From assembly GCF_009727055.1 (NCBI RefSeq), contig NC_052349.1, positions 36,175,109-36,239,108 of the forward strand: 64,000 nucleotides of DNA. Direction: 5' to 3'. Position numbers and translations under genes: made by a program. Under the pieces are notes generated by a model that ran no database searches, was not told where the DNA came from, and saw only the letters and a program-made list of their open reading frames with translations. The number at the start of each line of letters is the position of its first letter. Positions within the stretch are counted from its first letter, which is position 1. Source of the stretch: Benincasa hispida. Lineage: Eukaryota; Streptophyta; Magnoliopsida; Cucurbitales; Cucurbitaceae. Shown here piece after piece: positions 1 to 11,712 of the stretch.

Positions 1-1040
1 TGGGGATTATGGCCGAATTATTAAGCGTTGGTAACCGATTTTATGAGAATACGTGAGTGATGTGAGGTAATAAAATGGTTTATCACCTAGACATCGTAGA
101 TAAAAACCAATTATAAGAGTTATACTTGGATAAACTACATAGACTTAGGGTTGTTTTATTAGCTGAAAAGAAACTAAGTATAAATCTACCCAATAGAACA
201 CTTCAGTGGCCGTTTAATAATTTCTATATGATAGAGTTATTAGAAAACTTCAGTGGAGATTTATAACATATACGATACGTTACTTTTAGCTCTCACATCT
301 CTAAGAGTTCATAATCTAGATTTAAGCGGTACTTCGTGTCACCCTAGGAGTGACCTCTATTCGAAAAGTATTTTTTAGCTTAAATCTAGATTTCGGTGAA
401 TAAGAGGAAGTTGTTCAAATATAAGTCTTTTATACGATATATAGATTTCAACTGCCATGTCTCCACATAATTTACACCGTGAGATTCATACGATACTTTG
501 TGTCAACCTGGGAGTGACCTTCATTCGAAAAGTGTTTTGTATGAGTCAATATCAAGGTAAACGGAGGAAGTAGTTCATAGTAAGTGGGTGAAGGATATGT
601 GTCAATATATCCTACGGTCTCCTCCATTAGTATGAACCTTGAGATTCCTATGTTGCACCTGCTGGTTAGCTTTAAGCAGCCCTTTGCTAGTTGTTTAATG
701 ACGGTTATCCCTAAGGAGGGTTGTAACATAGGATTCATGCTGAAGAAAGGGTTCTTCAACCAGATTGCTGCTGTGAGCAATTCTCCTTCATCCCTTGATT
801 CAAACTTGTTTTGAGTCCCACAACTCAACCTATAGCACCAAGAGAATAGTGGGGAAGATCTTGAGATGGTATGCAACAAGAGTTGGAAAAGATTACAGCT
901 GGAGATCGAGCTTTGAAGAGGTTCTACACAGGTATTTCATGAAACTCACTTGTTTTTTGCAAGAGCATGCTTTATATTTTGCCAAAATTAATGAATTAGA
1001 GTGCTTAAATGATCCTTGTTGCTTCCGTTGTTGCTGATAC
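1..1040. repeat. LTR-retroelement-derived sequence, no gene
   Basis: No convincing gene is present. Two diverged copies of one block lie about 180 bp apart, near 302-420 and 480-575. Both contain 'ggagtgacct' followed by 'attcgaaaagt' and then a GGAAGT(A/T)GTTCA segment. The layout resembles the untranslated or LTR parts of plant LTR retroelements. The stretch 800-1040 has a short open frame with no recognisable domain. The family assignment is an inference; the duplication is visible directly. Confidence 0.45.
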
Positions 1041-2630
1041 ATTCCTACATGTCTATCTCAGATAGTGCTCTATCTCTGTCTATTTCAATTTAAAGTTATC
1101 AATAATAGATCTACTCAGATAAACAAGTATGTATTGATGTTAAATTATCATTGTTTATCATAAACAAGTATGTATGATAAATAAGTGTCTACCAAAAAAA
1201 AAAAGGATATGATAGACAAAGATAGTCCTTTATCATTGTCTATCTGAGATAAACAGTGATAACCATCTATCACTATCTATCTGAGATAGACAGAGATAGT
1301 GCTCTATCTCTCTAAGATCCACTCAACTAAACAAATATAGAGTGCAAACAATATAAAAACTATAGAAACAAATATTAGTGTTTAGGGATAGTCCTCTATC
1401 ATTATCTATCTGAGATAGACAGAGATAGCCCCCTATCATTGTCTATCTAAGATAGACAAAGATAGTCCTCTATCAATGCCTATATGAGATTGACAGTGAT
1501 AACCATCTATCAATGCCTATCTAACAATATAAAAACTATAGAAACAAATATTACCATTCAAGTCTATCAATTCTATCTGAGATAGACAGAGATAGTCCTC
1601 TATCATTGTCTATCTGAGATAGGCAGTGATAACTATGTATCACTGTCTATATGAGATAGACCGAGATAGTGCTCTATCTCTATCTATCTTAATTCAAATT
1701 TATCAATAATAGCCCTCTATCACTGTCTATCTAAGATAAAGATAGCCTTTTATCACTATCTATTTAAGATAGCTATCTTAGATAGACAAAGATAATGCTC
1801 TATCTCAATTCAAAGTTATCAATAATAGATTCACTCAACTAAACAAATATAGAAATATAGAGTGCAAACAATATAGGAACTATAGAAACAGATATTGGTG
1901 TTTACCTATCATTGGCTATCTGAGATAGACAAAGATAATAATCTATCTCTATCTATCTTAATGAAAATGTATCAATAATAGATGTATTGATGTTAAAGTT
2001 TTTGATAAAGTTAATGTATGCCCCAATTAATAAATCAAGTTATTGAACTTTTCCTCCACAATCCCAACAAGTTGTTTTATACAACACTGCGAAGCTATTT
2101 TGGAAGCCAGTTAGTCAAAAATTCAAAATTAGTATGTATTGTTGATCTTTGGGAGGATTAGATAAAAAAGGGTCGATATAGATAGAGATAGTGGTTTATC
2201 TCTATCTATCTCAGCTAGACAAAGATAGATGCCTAAGATAGATGCCTAATCTTTGTCTATCAAGGATGGAAAAAGATAGAACTCTATCTTTGATTGATCT
2301 TCACTCGATTTATGATAGCTTATATGGTTGGAACATCGAATTCTTAACATTTTTAATGCGATCAATATCCTATTCAACTGAAAGTGCATAAATGATTGAT
2401 GATGTATAGTATTATTACTTGTCTATCTCAGATGGACAAAGATAGTACTCTATCTTTGTCTATCTCAGATGGACAAATATAGATGCATATCTTTGTCTAT
2501 TTGTGATAGACAAAGAAAAAACTCTATGTGATAGACAGAGATAAACATCTATCTTTGTCTATTAAGGACAGACAAAGATAGAACTCTATCTTTGATTGAT
2601 CTTCACTTGAGAGTTCCAAAAAGGCAAGTA
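1041..2630. repeat. GATAGACA-type hairpin repeat array
   Basis: The stretch is built from short units such as CTATCTGAGATAGACAGAG and its reverse complement CTCTGTCTATCTCAGATAG. Neighbouring units pair into many imperfect hairpins. The units sit inside a longer recurring block that also contains 'caataatag', 'actaaacaaatatag', 'ctatagaaaca' and 'attagtgttta'. The same block recurs near 3270-3440, 6900-6960 and 10430-11515. No coding sequence is seen. Confidence 0.85.
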
Positions 2631-2689
2631 TGTCGAAAAGTAGTCTTTTATTTTTTATTTTTTTATGTTGAAAAGTAGTTGCTTGTCTT

Positions 2690-3100
2690 AAAAAGTTGAG
2701 TTCGTAAGTAAGTCTTTTGTCTCATGAAGTAACTTCACGAGACAAGCTTATAACATTAAGAGACAAACAACAACTTGTCATTGTCTTGTAAACTTATAAG
2801 TTTGTCTTGCGAAGTTACTTCACAAGACAAAAGATAGAAATGAACTCAACTTTATGAGACAAAAGACTGACTCTTGTCTCTCGTAAAGTTGAGTTCATTT
2901 CTATATTTTATCTCGTGAAGTAACTTCACAAGACAATCTATTCATCTTTACGAGACATATTTATTTTTTTATAATGTTGTAAGTTTGTCTCATGAAGTTA
3001 CTTCACAAGACGTCTCGTGAAATTGTGAAGATGAATAGATTGTCCCGTGAAGTTACTTCACAAGACGTCTCGTGAAGTAACTTCATGGGGAAAAAGAAAG
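2690..3100. repeat. Array of TGAAGTTACTTCA palindromes
   Basis: At least six copies of the palindrome TGAAGT(T/A)ACTTCA occur, mostly flanked by GTCTCG or GTCTTG on one side and CAAGAC or CGAGAC on the other. They lie near 2725, 2815, 2915, 2988, 3048 and 3078. Between two of them is a further inverted repeat at about 2837-2903, with arms beginning GAAATGAACTCAACTTTA and a spacer of a few bases. No open reading frame of note is present. The function is unknown; it may be a satellite-like expansion of a foldback element. Confidence 0.8.
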
Positions 3101-3199
3101 AAATGAAAGAAAAATTGTAAAAACCACCCATGAACTATGGAATTGGTTACAATCACACCCCCTGAACTTTTAATTTGATTAATTACCTCTTGTAGTTTC

Positions 3200-3262
3200 A
3201 AAATGGTTGCAATTAGGTCCTTTTATTAAATTCAATAAAATGACCTAATTGCAACCATTTTG
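3200..3262. repeat. Hairpin of 28-bp arms
   Basis: The left arm (3200-3227) contains TGGTTGCAATTAGGTC and the right arm (3235-3262) contains GACCTAATTGCAACCA. They are separated by about seven bases. The flanking text (3120-3200) resembles a dispersed non-coding repeat. It is probably a small foldback or MITE-like fragment. Confidence 0.6.
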
Positions 3263-3450
3263 TCTTCAATTCAAAGTAATCAATAATAAATTCATTCAAC
3301 TAAACAAATATGGAAATATAGAGTAGATATTAGTGTTTACCATTGAAGTCTACCACTGTCTATGTAGACAGAGATAGAATACTATTTCTGTCTATTTGAG
3401 ATAAACAATGATAGCCATCTATCATTGTCTATCTGAGATAACTACCTTAT
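3263..3450. repeat. Further copy of the GATAGACA composite repeat
   Basis: This carries the same ordered block as in 1041-2630: 'tcaataataaattca', 'actaaacaaatatgg', 'agtgtttaccattgaag', then CTGTCTATGTAGACAGAG and related GATAGACA units. An AT-rich stretch without features follows to about 3600. Confidence 0.7.
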
Positions 3451-3599
3451 CATATAATATATATATTAATCTATATATTATATCAAATATAACATATAAC
3501 TTATAGTTTTAATATTATATCATATACAATATAACCTATAATTTCCTTTCTCTCACAAATGTTTTTTTTAATATACATCACATTTATATTAAATTTAAC

Positions 3600-3985
3600 C
3601 ATATGAATCCAATTCATACAATTAATATTTGAATCATATTCAAATATTTATTTACTTTCAAATAGACTTTATATTATAATGTATCAAATACATTATAGTA
3701 ACTATATTAATTAGAATTAATTCCCGTTGAGCTACCAAGGGGACCTCAAGAAATTGTAGCTTGAAACTTCAACGGTACATGAATAATTACTTAAACTATT
3801 TAATACAATCATTCACCATCCGTTAACTAATGGGCACTCTACTAAAGACCGCCAGCTACACTCTTCGCACTACATATATATTTCTGTGTCCATTGGATAT
3901 AACCAATCAACAGTACAATAAACCTTCACAAATTGCTCGTAAATACAACTGGGCCAAAATTACCATTTTTCCTTGTAGTTACCGT
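3600..3985 (-). mobile_element. LTR fragment, minus orientation
   Basis: Read on the minus strand, this piece contains 'gttaacggatggtg' followed further on by 'ccccttggtagctc'. The plus strand at about 4895-4990 has the same two landmarks in the same order. It is therefore an inverted, truncated relative of the LTR that follows. A related minus-oriented piece lies at 45060-45350. No coding capacity is seen. Confidence 0.6.
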
Positions 3986-6070
3986 TGTAATTGGTGTTCT
4001 AATTCTCTTAGAGTCTCGTTGTTTGTAATTATACACATTGTTTTATGAATAAAATAACTGTTATTTCATTCTAGAATTTACTCATATCCAATAAACAAAG
4101 CTCCATGGTTATCTTATGTAACCTTAAGCATGTATATGTGATATACAAGTGGATCATGCCTTAAGTGATAACCTAAATAGGTCTGTAGTATAAGGATTAA
4201 GGTGGGATACCTGATCCTAGTGACACTATGGATACAGCCCGCTTTGTAGAGGTTTGCAAGTGTTGTAAACTACTACAAATGGTAGATCCTGACCACTCAT
4301 GTGGAGATATGCAAGCGGAGGTATCCTATACAAAGAGTTTGTATAAGACCAGACCACGAGATGACTAGACTTTGTACGTCATTGATATTGGAGACTTGCA
4401 TCTCACCTAAACGACCATAGGTGACACAACCTCAATCCTGAGTGTTTTGGAAACTCCTGCCTTTGAGGGCAGTCTTTTGACTTAGTATAGGTGAGAGTGG
4501 CCAGATTGCCAACTCAACATGCCTACCTTTTTGGGGACTTGCCTGATCTGGGAGCTGGGAACTTACTTGCACAAGATGGAATTCACTCCTTCCCGAAGTA
4601 GGGGTAAGTAGAGAGATTGTTCCCTTAAGGGCTGATTCCAAGGCTTAAACATAGTGGCCACGACTTCTCTTTAGAAGAGAGACTTCATCATAGTAGGACT
4701 ATGACTTATGTTCATTAGAGAATTTAGTGGTACTTAAGGAGTTAGATGTAACTATAGAGGCATAACGGTTATTGGCCGAGTTGTACTACAAGCGATCTAT
4801 GAAGGATTATCGCATTGTTGATTGGTTAAGATGGACACATAATATATTTGTGGTAAGAAGAGTTCAGCTGTCGGCTTTTAGTAAAGTTTCTGGTAGTTAA
4901 CGGATGGTGGATCCTATAACTAAAGAGTTTAGTAAGTTATCACGTACTGTTGGAGATTCGAGCTATAGGTCCATAAGGTTCCCTTGGTAGCTCAATGATT
5001 CAAGTCGAGGATCAGTTCTTGGTGTTGATTTGAAATGTAAAAATTGACAAGAGGTAATACGATTATATATGATATGATCGGTATGACGTATGAGATACAT
5101 CAAGTGGATATTAAAATAAATGAGATTTACATTAAGTGCCATGGAATAGAAAGAGTTATGGTTTATATGTTTCATGAGATGAAATATTAAAACTATAGAT
5201 TATAAATATTATTATTGGTAAGTTAGTTATCATTTATATTTATAATAATATTAATTATTTGGATAATTATTTCTTTTTCTCTAATAACCAATTGAGTGGG
5301 AGGTTATTGGTGGTTTAATGGTAACCATAAGATAAAAGGAAAAATATTTTCCTAATTTTAATAAGGAAAAGAAAAGGAAGAAAATTGTGTTTTGAGATTT
5401 TTCCAATCTCGGAAAATACTCACGGATAGTTATCAAGTAAATAAGATTTACTAAGTGATAGCTTGGAGTTAGCTAAACGATCATGGAGTGTTCTTAGGTG
5501 ATAGACACTCAGCTAAGCGATGAGCTAAACGATTGCATAGCGTTTGCTAGATGATCGCCTAGCTTTTCCTAAACGGTTTGGCATCAACCTATACGATAGA
5601 TTGTTCCATCTCCCACTTGCTCAATCGTTTACACGATTGTGTTTCCTCTAGTTTTTTGTCTCAATCCAAGTCCACACAGAGCCCACCCTCTAGATTCTCA
5701 TACCAAAAATACCAAGGTAACCTTCTTGTTGGTGTCATACTCAACTCGACACTGTCGAGGTTCTGTGGAGGTCGTTCGTGGTGTTTAGGGTGTTTGTGAC
5801 CTTGGCAATCACTTAGTTTAAGTGCCTGATGATCGTGCAGTGTAGCGGTCGTGTTGGACGAGCGTTCATGTGTTGTTATGTTGCTGTGATCAAGCGTTCG
5901 TGATCAAGGAACTTGAAGATGAATCTACAAAAGTGTGTTGATTCTTGTCCTTAATCTTTTGTATAGCATGCTGTAATTTCTGTATTTTAGCATAACCATA
6001 TGTTTCCGTTTGTGATTGTAATTGAAAAGTTCATATACGATTGTAATTTAGAATGGTCCTTCCATTGCTC
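3986..6070 (+). mobile_element. Long LTR-like fragment, plus orientation
   Basis: The segment has the look of a long non-coding LTR, probably copia type. It includes 'ggtccataaggttccc' near 4970, a stretch of related 'agctaaacgat' motifs at 5470-5580, and an end near 6060 around 'tttccgtttgtgattgtaa'. Short open frames inside show no recognisable domain. Boundaries are approximate and no target duplication was identified, so it could be a solo LTR or a truncated element. Confidence 0.5.
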
Positions 6071-6895
6071 ATAGAAATCCTCATATTCGATTTCCTTTAG
6101 TTACATCAAACTTCTTAAGTACTACTGATCTCTCTAATGAACAATAAATCATAGTCCAACTATGACCAAACCCCTCTTAGACTAAGAAATGGTGTGGCAC
6201 CACATTGTTCAAGCCCCAAATTAGTCCTTAAGGGAGCAATTTATCTACTTGTCTCGATATTGGGGATGGAGTGAATTTCCTCTTGTGTAGCTGTGTTCCC
6301 AGATCCTCAATCAGACGAATCCCCAAAATGGTAGGCTTGTTGAGTTGAAAATCTGGTCACATTCACCCATACAAATCAAAGGACCGCCTTCATAGGCAGG
6401 AATTCACAACTCACTCAGGATTCAGGTCATGTTACTTATGGTCATCCTGATGAAATGTAAGTCTCTATTATAAACGGCGTTATATAATGAGACTAAACAT
6501 TTTATGGTTCGATCTTATACAAATTTCTTTGTATAGAATATCCTCGATCACATGTCTCCACATGAATGATCAGGATCAAATCATTTGTAGCACTTTACAA
6601 TAATTGTAATATCTACAAACGGGTCATACTCGTAGTGTTATTGGGATAAGGTGTCCAGTCTTATTCATCTACTACAAACCATTTAGGTTATCACTTAAAC
6701 ATGATCCACTCATATGTCTCTACATACATGTTTAAGCTACAAAATAACCTTGGATGTTAGTTTATTGGTTTGTGGTTAATGCAACTAATTTTGAAATAAA
6801 ACATCATATATTTTATTGCATAAATAAAATGTTTATACAATACAATTACAAACTATAGGACCCTACAAGATTTAGGGCATCAATCCCAACAAATA
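6071..6895 (-). mobile_element. LTR fragment, minus orientation
   Basis: On the minus strand the piece begins at about 6892 with TGTTGGGATTGATGCCCTA, a TG-starting LTR-like end. It then runs parallel to the plus-strand text of 4010-4760, sharing 'ggatcatg', 'aagtgataacctaaat' and 'actatga' landmarks. It therefore lies head to head with the preceding plus-oriented copy. No coding frame is present. Confidence 0.6.
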
Positions 6896-7705
6896 AGACC
6901 ATCTCAATTCAAATTTATCAATAATTGATTCACTTAGATAAACAAGTATACATTGATGTTAAAGTTTTTCAATAGTTACTAAAGTTCCTAATATAGATAC
7001 TGATAGCACAGCAAGACAATGAACAAAACATGTTAATTTTATAAATTCTAGAAGTAGTTGATTATCAATGAGTAGAAAGAAACTTACAAATTGTATAAAG
7101 TAAAAAACTAAGCACAAAGAAATGTTCAATTTGAATTTACAAACTGTATAAAGTAATTCAACAATCAAGATTGATATTGAGATTGAGATTGAGATTGAGA
7201 TTGAGGTTGAGATTGAGGTTGAGAAATATTCAAGCTAAAGCTTGGAGCAGTTTCCATCGTCAATTTTGCATATTCTTGAGTTGAAGTTTGAGGTTGTACT
7301 TCATTCTTCTTCTTAGGTTTTTTCTTGATATTCTTTGCATATGTTTTTCTTTTTTGTTGGTTTTTGTTGTCTCTTTGGTTTATCTTTTTGAAAGTGTGTG
7401 TTTTCTAGCACTTTTGGTCTAAACTTTTTACTCTTGCCCCACTCTTGCTGCTTTCCCTTATGTTTTTTCTTTTTTCCTTTTGTTTGAATCTCTTCATCTG
7501 TATACTCTTCACTATCAGTTTCTTCTTTTATTTCATCTTTCTCATTAACAATTTTCTTTCACTTCTGGTTTCTCTTTGGTCTCTCGTTCTGAAAGCTAAT
7601 CTATTCACTCTCTTCCTTATCAGTTTCTTCCTTGTGCTCTTCTTCAACTTTTTCCTCCTCATTTTGCTCATCTTCTACTTGATTTACATTTACTTTCTCT
7701 TGGTT

Positions 7706-7960
7706 TTCTTCTAGTTTCTCTTTATCTACTTTCTTTTACTCTTCATCTTCTTTCTCTTTCTCAACTTGCTCTTATTCATTGATTTGCTGCAAGAAGATAT
7801 GGAGTTAATAAGAGGAACACTGAATAATGGACTTCCATCATTCAGTGTTCCTCTTATTAACTCCATATCTTCTTGCAGCAAATCAATGAATAAGAGCAAG
7901 TTGAGAAAGAGAAAAAAGATGAAGAGTAAAAGAAAGTAGATAAAGAGCAACTAGAAGATA
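7706..7960. repeat. Near-perfect 255-bp palindrome
   Basis: Two arms of about 126 bp meet around a 2-bp centre (CT at 7832-7833). The sequence just left of the centre, AGGAACACTGAAT, is mirrored just right of it as ATTCAGTGTTCCT. The match runs outward with only a few mismatches to TCTTCTAG on the left and CTAGAAGA on the right. It lies inside the Lys/Glu-rich transposon sequence. It may be a genuine inverted duplication or an assembly or cloning fold-back artefact. Confidence 0.9.
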
Positions 7961-8224
7961 GTCTAATATCATTGTTCATCATCACGTATATAAACAACCA
8001 TATTTACCTTTTTCTCATTTCTATGTTTAGATCTTATTTCTCTTTTTTTTTATCTTCTTTTGGTTTAACTTCTTCTATTTCAGTTTCTTGTTTTTCTTTA
8101 TTTGTTTTAGCATCTTCTTCAACCTCATCTTTTTCCTTTTATGTTTCACTTTCAGTTTCAATTTCATTGTCTTCTTTATCTTCATCTTCCTGTAAGCATA
8201 TGATAGAAAGTAAGAATTACTGTG

Positions 8225-8580
8225 TATACTAGATAGACAGTGATAGAGGACTATCACTGTCTATCTTAGATAGATAGAGGTAGTATTCTATCTCGGTCTA
8301 TCTCAAATAGACAATGATAAAATTCTATTCGTGTTTATCCTGGATAGACACTGATAGCGCTCTATCTCTGTCTATCTCAGATAGACACTAATAATGCTCT
8401 ATCTCTGTTTATTTCAGATAGACACTGATAGAGGATTATCGCTGTCTATCTCAGATAGACACTAATAAAGAACTATCGTTGTCTATCTTAGATAGACAAT
8501 GATAGACCTGTATCAGAGTCTATGTGAGATTATCTATCTAAAATACAAATTTATAGAGGACTATCACTGTCATATCTCTT
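8225..8580. repeat. GATAGACA repeat block within the transposon
   Basis: Alternating units such as GATAGACACTGATAG and CTATCACTGTCTATC recur about every 40-60 bp and form overlapping imperfect hairpins. The block separates two Lys/Glu-rich coding pieces of the degenerate transposon gene and may mark a former intron. Confidence 0.8.
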
Positions 8581-8928
8581 GTGTTTGAACAAAAAGTAGA
8601 TTAAGAAAAGAATCAAACCTCAGGCAACAGTTGTGTTTTGGGTGTTTCCAAATCCGTAGTTGGAATCAGATCTAAATCATCTTCTATTTCAAGTTGTTGT
8701 GTTTGCATCTCAGTTTCCTACAAGAAAAAAATTTGTTATCATTTTCTATCTAAGAATCTATTGTTTTCTATCTAAGAAAGTAAGAAACTTGAAAAATATA
8801 ATATTAAGATAGACAATGATAAAGGACTATCACTGTTTATCATACATACCAACCTCTCTTTCCCTTTCCCTTTGACTCTCATTTTCAACTTGGATCTACA
8901 AGGAAAAGCAATTTTAGTCAATAAATAT

Positions 8929-8964
<36 letters not shown>

Positions 8965-9249
8965 TATGAAAAACCAAATACTTATCCCAGATAAATATGT
9001 TGTTGCATAGTCAAACATTGTATCAAGATCATGACTTTCTTCCAATATTCGAAGGCTAAGAGAAGGCTACAATTCAAGGTTTCCAATAATTGACCTTAAC
9101 ATTGTTTTCATTTCTTCTTGGCCTTGTTTCAAAAGTTTTTGTTCTTCTACTATTTTCTTTGGTCTTTTCTTAATTCACTAATTTTTGTCATTATTCTATT
9201 TGCTCCTTCTTCTTGAATTTGTTAATTCTTTTCTTCATTCATTTGTCTA

Positions 9250-10440
9250 TCTTTCTCTTTTTCCCCTCCTCTGCCTCAACTTGTATGAAATATTTGAAAA
9301 CTGATTGACATTCTTCTTCTGTTGGATGCAATGGTATCATGCAAAACTACAAGTGAACAAAAGTTAAATTATTAGAGAAAAAAACTAGCATCATCAGTTA
9401 TAGACAATGATATTAGTTTATCAATGTCTATCAGTGATAGACAGAGATAGAATACTATCACTATCTATCTTTAAAGTGATAGACAATAAAAATGTTCTCA
9501 TTTAAGAAATTATTTACATCCTCAGTTATGAAAATGATCTCATTTAGAGTCTTCCATTCGTCTGACTCCAAGGACTCACATGTGATGATTCTTGGATCTT
9601 TGATTCCAAGTTTCCTTCCAAATTCAACATCTAAATCAAAAAGTTGTAGGATTGTCTCAAAAGCCTATTAAACTAATGCTAATGGGAATCCTTGAAGGTA
9701 GACAATATCCTTCTCAATATATGATGCTCTATTAAAAAAACTAATATGTTAGGTTGTAAGACAATCTTCCCCAAGGATATTCTTTGAAGACTTGTTCATC
9801 ATCCAAAACATCTAGATATTTGAAATTGACATGATTGTGTTGTTGCTTGGAGATTAAAAGAGCTTCTAGGATGTAGAGATTGGCTAATTTAACTTTCAAC
9901 AATTCTTTCTCCTTATTGCACAATGCTTTGAAAGTTCTCGCTATATATCTCCTAGTTATATGATCATCATGAAGAAAAAAAAGTATTCCTAAGTTTAGAC
10001 ACTTTTCTTTGGCCTAAATCTAATCGAGGAAATTTGTGGCCTTTCAATCCAGCTACTAAACAAAATTTCTTCAACCCAAATTCTACTATATGGTCATTGA
10101 AGTTAAATGCAAGGACATTTGGCTTCTTTGTATAGCATTGTCTTCTTATTAAATAGTTGAGCAATTGGTTGGGTATTTTGGCTATTTTAATATTAAGAAA
10201 GTGTCCAAATGGCCATTTAAAACTTTTGAAAAAATTATTCCATCTAACTTTGTTCTTATCAAATTTAAGACCTCTACACTAAAGTAAACTATAATTCTTA
10301 AGTGTCTATTCTCATATTCCATGATTAATTCATATTCCACCTGTTGAAATGATATATTTAACAATATGTTAGAAAGTATAATTTGTATAACACCAACTAT
10401 TAAGATAACTATCAATAATAACAATATCTATCACTGTCTA
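9250..10440 (-). pseudogene. DUF1985-like domain remnant
   Basis: Consecutive minus-strand open pieces can be read in order. The first has 'VEYELIMEYENRHLR', the second has NYLIRRQCYTKKPN followed by EFGLKKFCLVAGLKG, and the third has LANLYILEALLISKQQ followed by EYPWGRLSYN. The order and spacing fit the DUF1985 family of plant transposon-associated proteins. Frame changes at about 10170 and 9930 and stops downstream indicate decay. Further downstream a piece reading CMIPLHPTEEECQS leads toward a Lys-rich stretch. The domain call is from memory of family consensus and was not searched. Confidence 0.6.
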
Positions 10441-11515
10441 TCTGGGATAGACAAAGATAATATTCCATCTCTTTCTATCTCAGATAGATAGAGATAGTAC
10501 TCTGTATCTATCAAATCAATTCAAAGTTATCAATAATAACAATCAACTAAACAAATATAAAGTGCAAACTATATAGAAGCTATAGAAACAAATATTAATG
10601 TTTACCATTGAAGTCTATCATTGTCTATATCACTGTCTATCTGAGATAGATAGAGGTAATGCTCTATCTCTATCTATCTCAGATAGATGGAGATAATGTG
10701 CTATCACTATCTATCTCATCTCTAAACAAATATAGAATGCAAATCATATAGTAAACAGATATTAGTGTTTACCATTAAAGTCTATCACTGTCTATCTGAG
10801 ATAAACGGAGATAGTGCACTATCTCTGTCTATCTCAGATAGACGGATCTATTTCTGTCTATCTTATCTCTAAACAAATATAGAGTGTGAACTATATAGCA
10901 AACAAATATTAGTATTTACCATTGAAGTCTATCACTGTTTATCTGAGATAGACAGAGATAAACCTCTATCACTATCTATCTAAGATAAATAGAAATAGTC
11001 CTCTATTATTGTCTATCTGAGATAGAGATAAAACTCTATAATTGTCTATCTAAGATAGACAAAGATAGTGTTCTATCGCTGTCTATCTCAACTCAAATGT
11101 ATCAATAATAGATCCACATAACTAAACTATATAGATTACAAATCATTTAGAAACGATAGAAGCAGATATTAGTATTTATCATTTATGTTTATCATTGTCT
11201 ATTTGAGATAGATAGGGATAGATCTCTGTCTCTATCTATCTGAGATAGACAATGATAAATCTATCACTTTCTGTCTGAGATAGATAGAGATAGTGCTTTA
11301 TCACTATCTATCTCATCTCCGTCTATCTCAATTCAAAGTTATGAATAGACACACTAAAGTAAACTAATATAGAGTGCACACCATATAGAAACTATAGAAA
11401 CATATATTAGTATTTAATGTCTATTATTGTCTATCTGAGATAGATAGAGATAGTTTCTATCTTTGTGTCTCTCTTAATTCAAATTTATCAATAATAGATG
11501 GATTGATCTTGAAGT
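10430..11515. repeat. Higher-order GATAGACA repeat, about five units
   Basis: A composite unit recurs near 10505, 10720, 10860, 11095 and 11335. Each copy has 'aacaaatata', 'agtgcaaac(t/c)atata', 'aga(a)acta', 'atattagt(g/a)ttta', then two or more palindromic GATAGACA segments. Units are roughly 150-250 bp and diverged. The array lies between the second exon and the DUF1985 core of the transposon gene, so it may occupy an intron. Confidence 0.8.
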
Positions 11516-11596
11516 TTTGCTACAATTCCTAAGATAGATAGTTGATATAATGCACAACAAGTATGTGTTGATATTAAAGTTCTATTGATAGTTTAC

Positions 11597-11712
11597 CTTC
11601 TTCTTCTCTTCAAATTTGTTTGCTTTTGTTTTGATTATTAATGATTCAGCGTTCATTAATTTCTTTCCTTTGTCTTTGCTTCCATCAACTTTGACTCTTT
11701 TCTGCTTACCAC
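11597..11712 (-). pseudogene. Second exon of the transposon gene
   Basis: The 116-nt segment is open and lies between a clean AG acceptor (just above 11712) and a GTAAAC donor (just below 11597). It reads GKQKRVKVDGSKDKGKK and continues with a Lys-rich stretch, as expected for a basic N-terminal or nuclear-targeting segment. A putative leader with another GTAATA donor ends at 11804. Confidence 0.45.

Larger units (their letters stand above)
7260..8920 (-). pseudogene. Lys/Glu-rich tail of the transposon gene
   Basis: One minus-strand frame reads as an acidic and basic low-complexity protein rich in E, K and D (for example EDEQNEEEKVEEEHKEE near 7680-7620). It is interrupted by stops. Such tails are common in the DUF1985/Ulp1 group. 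The segment is split by the palindrome at 7706-7960 and by a repeat block at about 8225-8580. A poly(A) run of about 30 bases lies at 8932-8960. Function, if any, is lost. Confidence 0.5.

Noticed and set aside
1041..3100. CRISPR-like array
   Set aside because: The repeats are variable, palindromic and irregularly spaced with no unique spacers, and the genome is a plant. They are eukaryotic satellite-like or transposon repeats.
7445..7714. Plus-strand Phe/Leu-rich frame resembling a membrane protein
   Set aside because: It is the reverse complement of Lys/Glu codons of the minus-strand transposon tail, which gives artificial hydrophobic frames.
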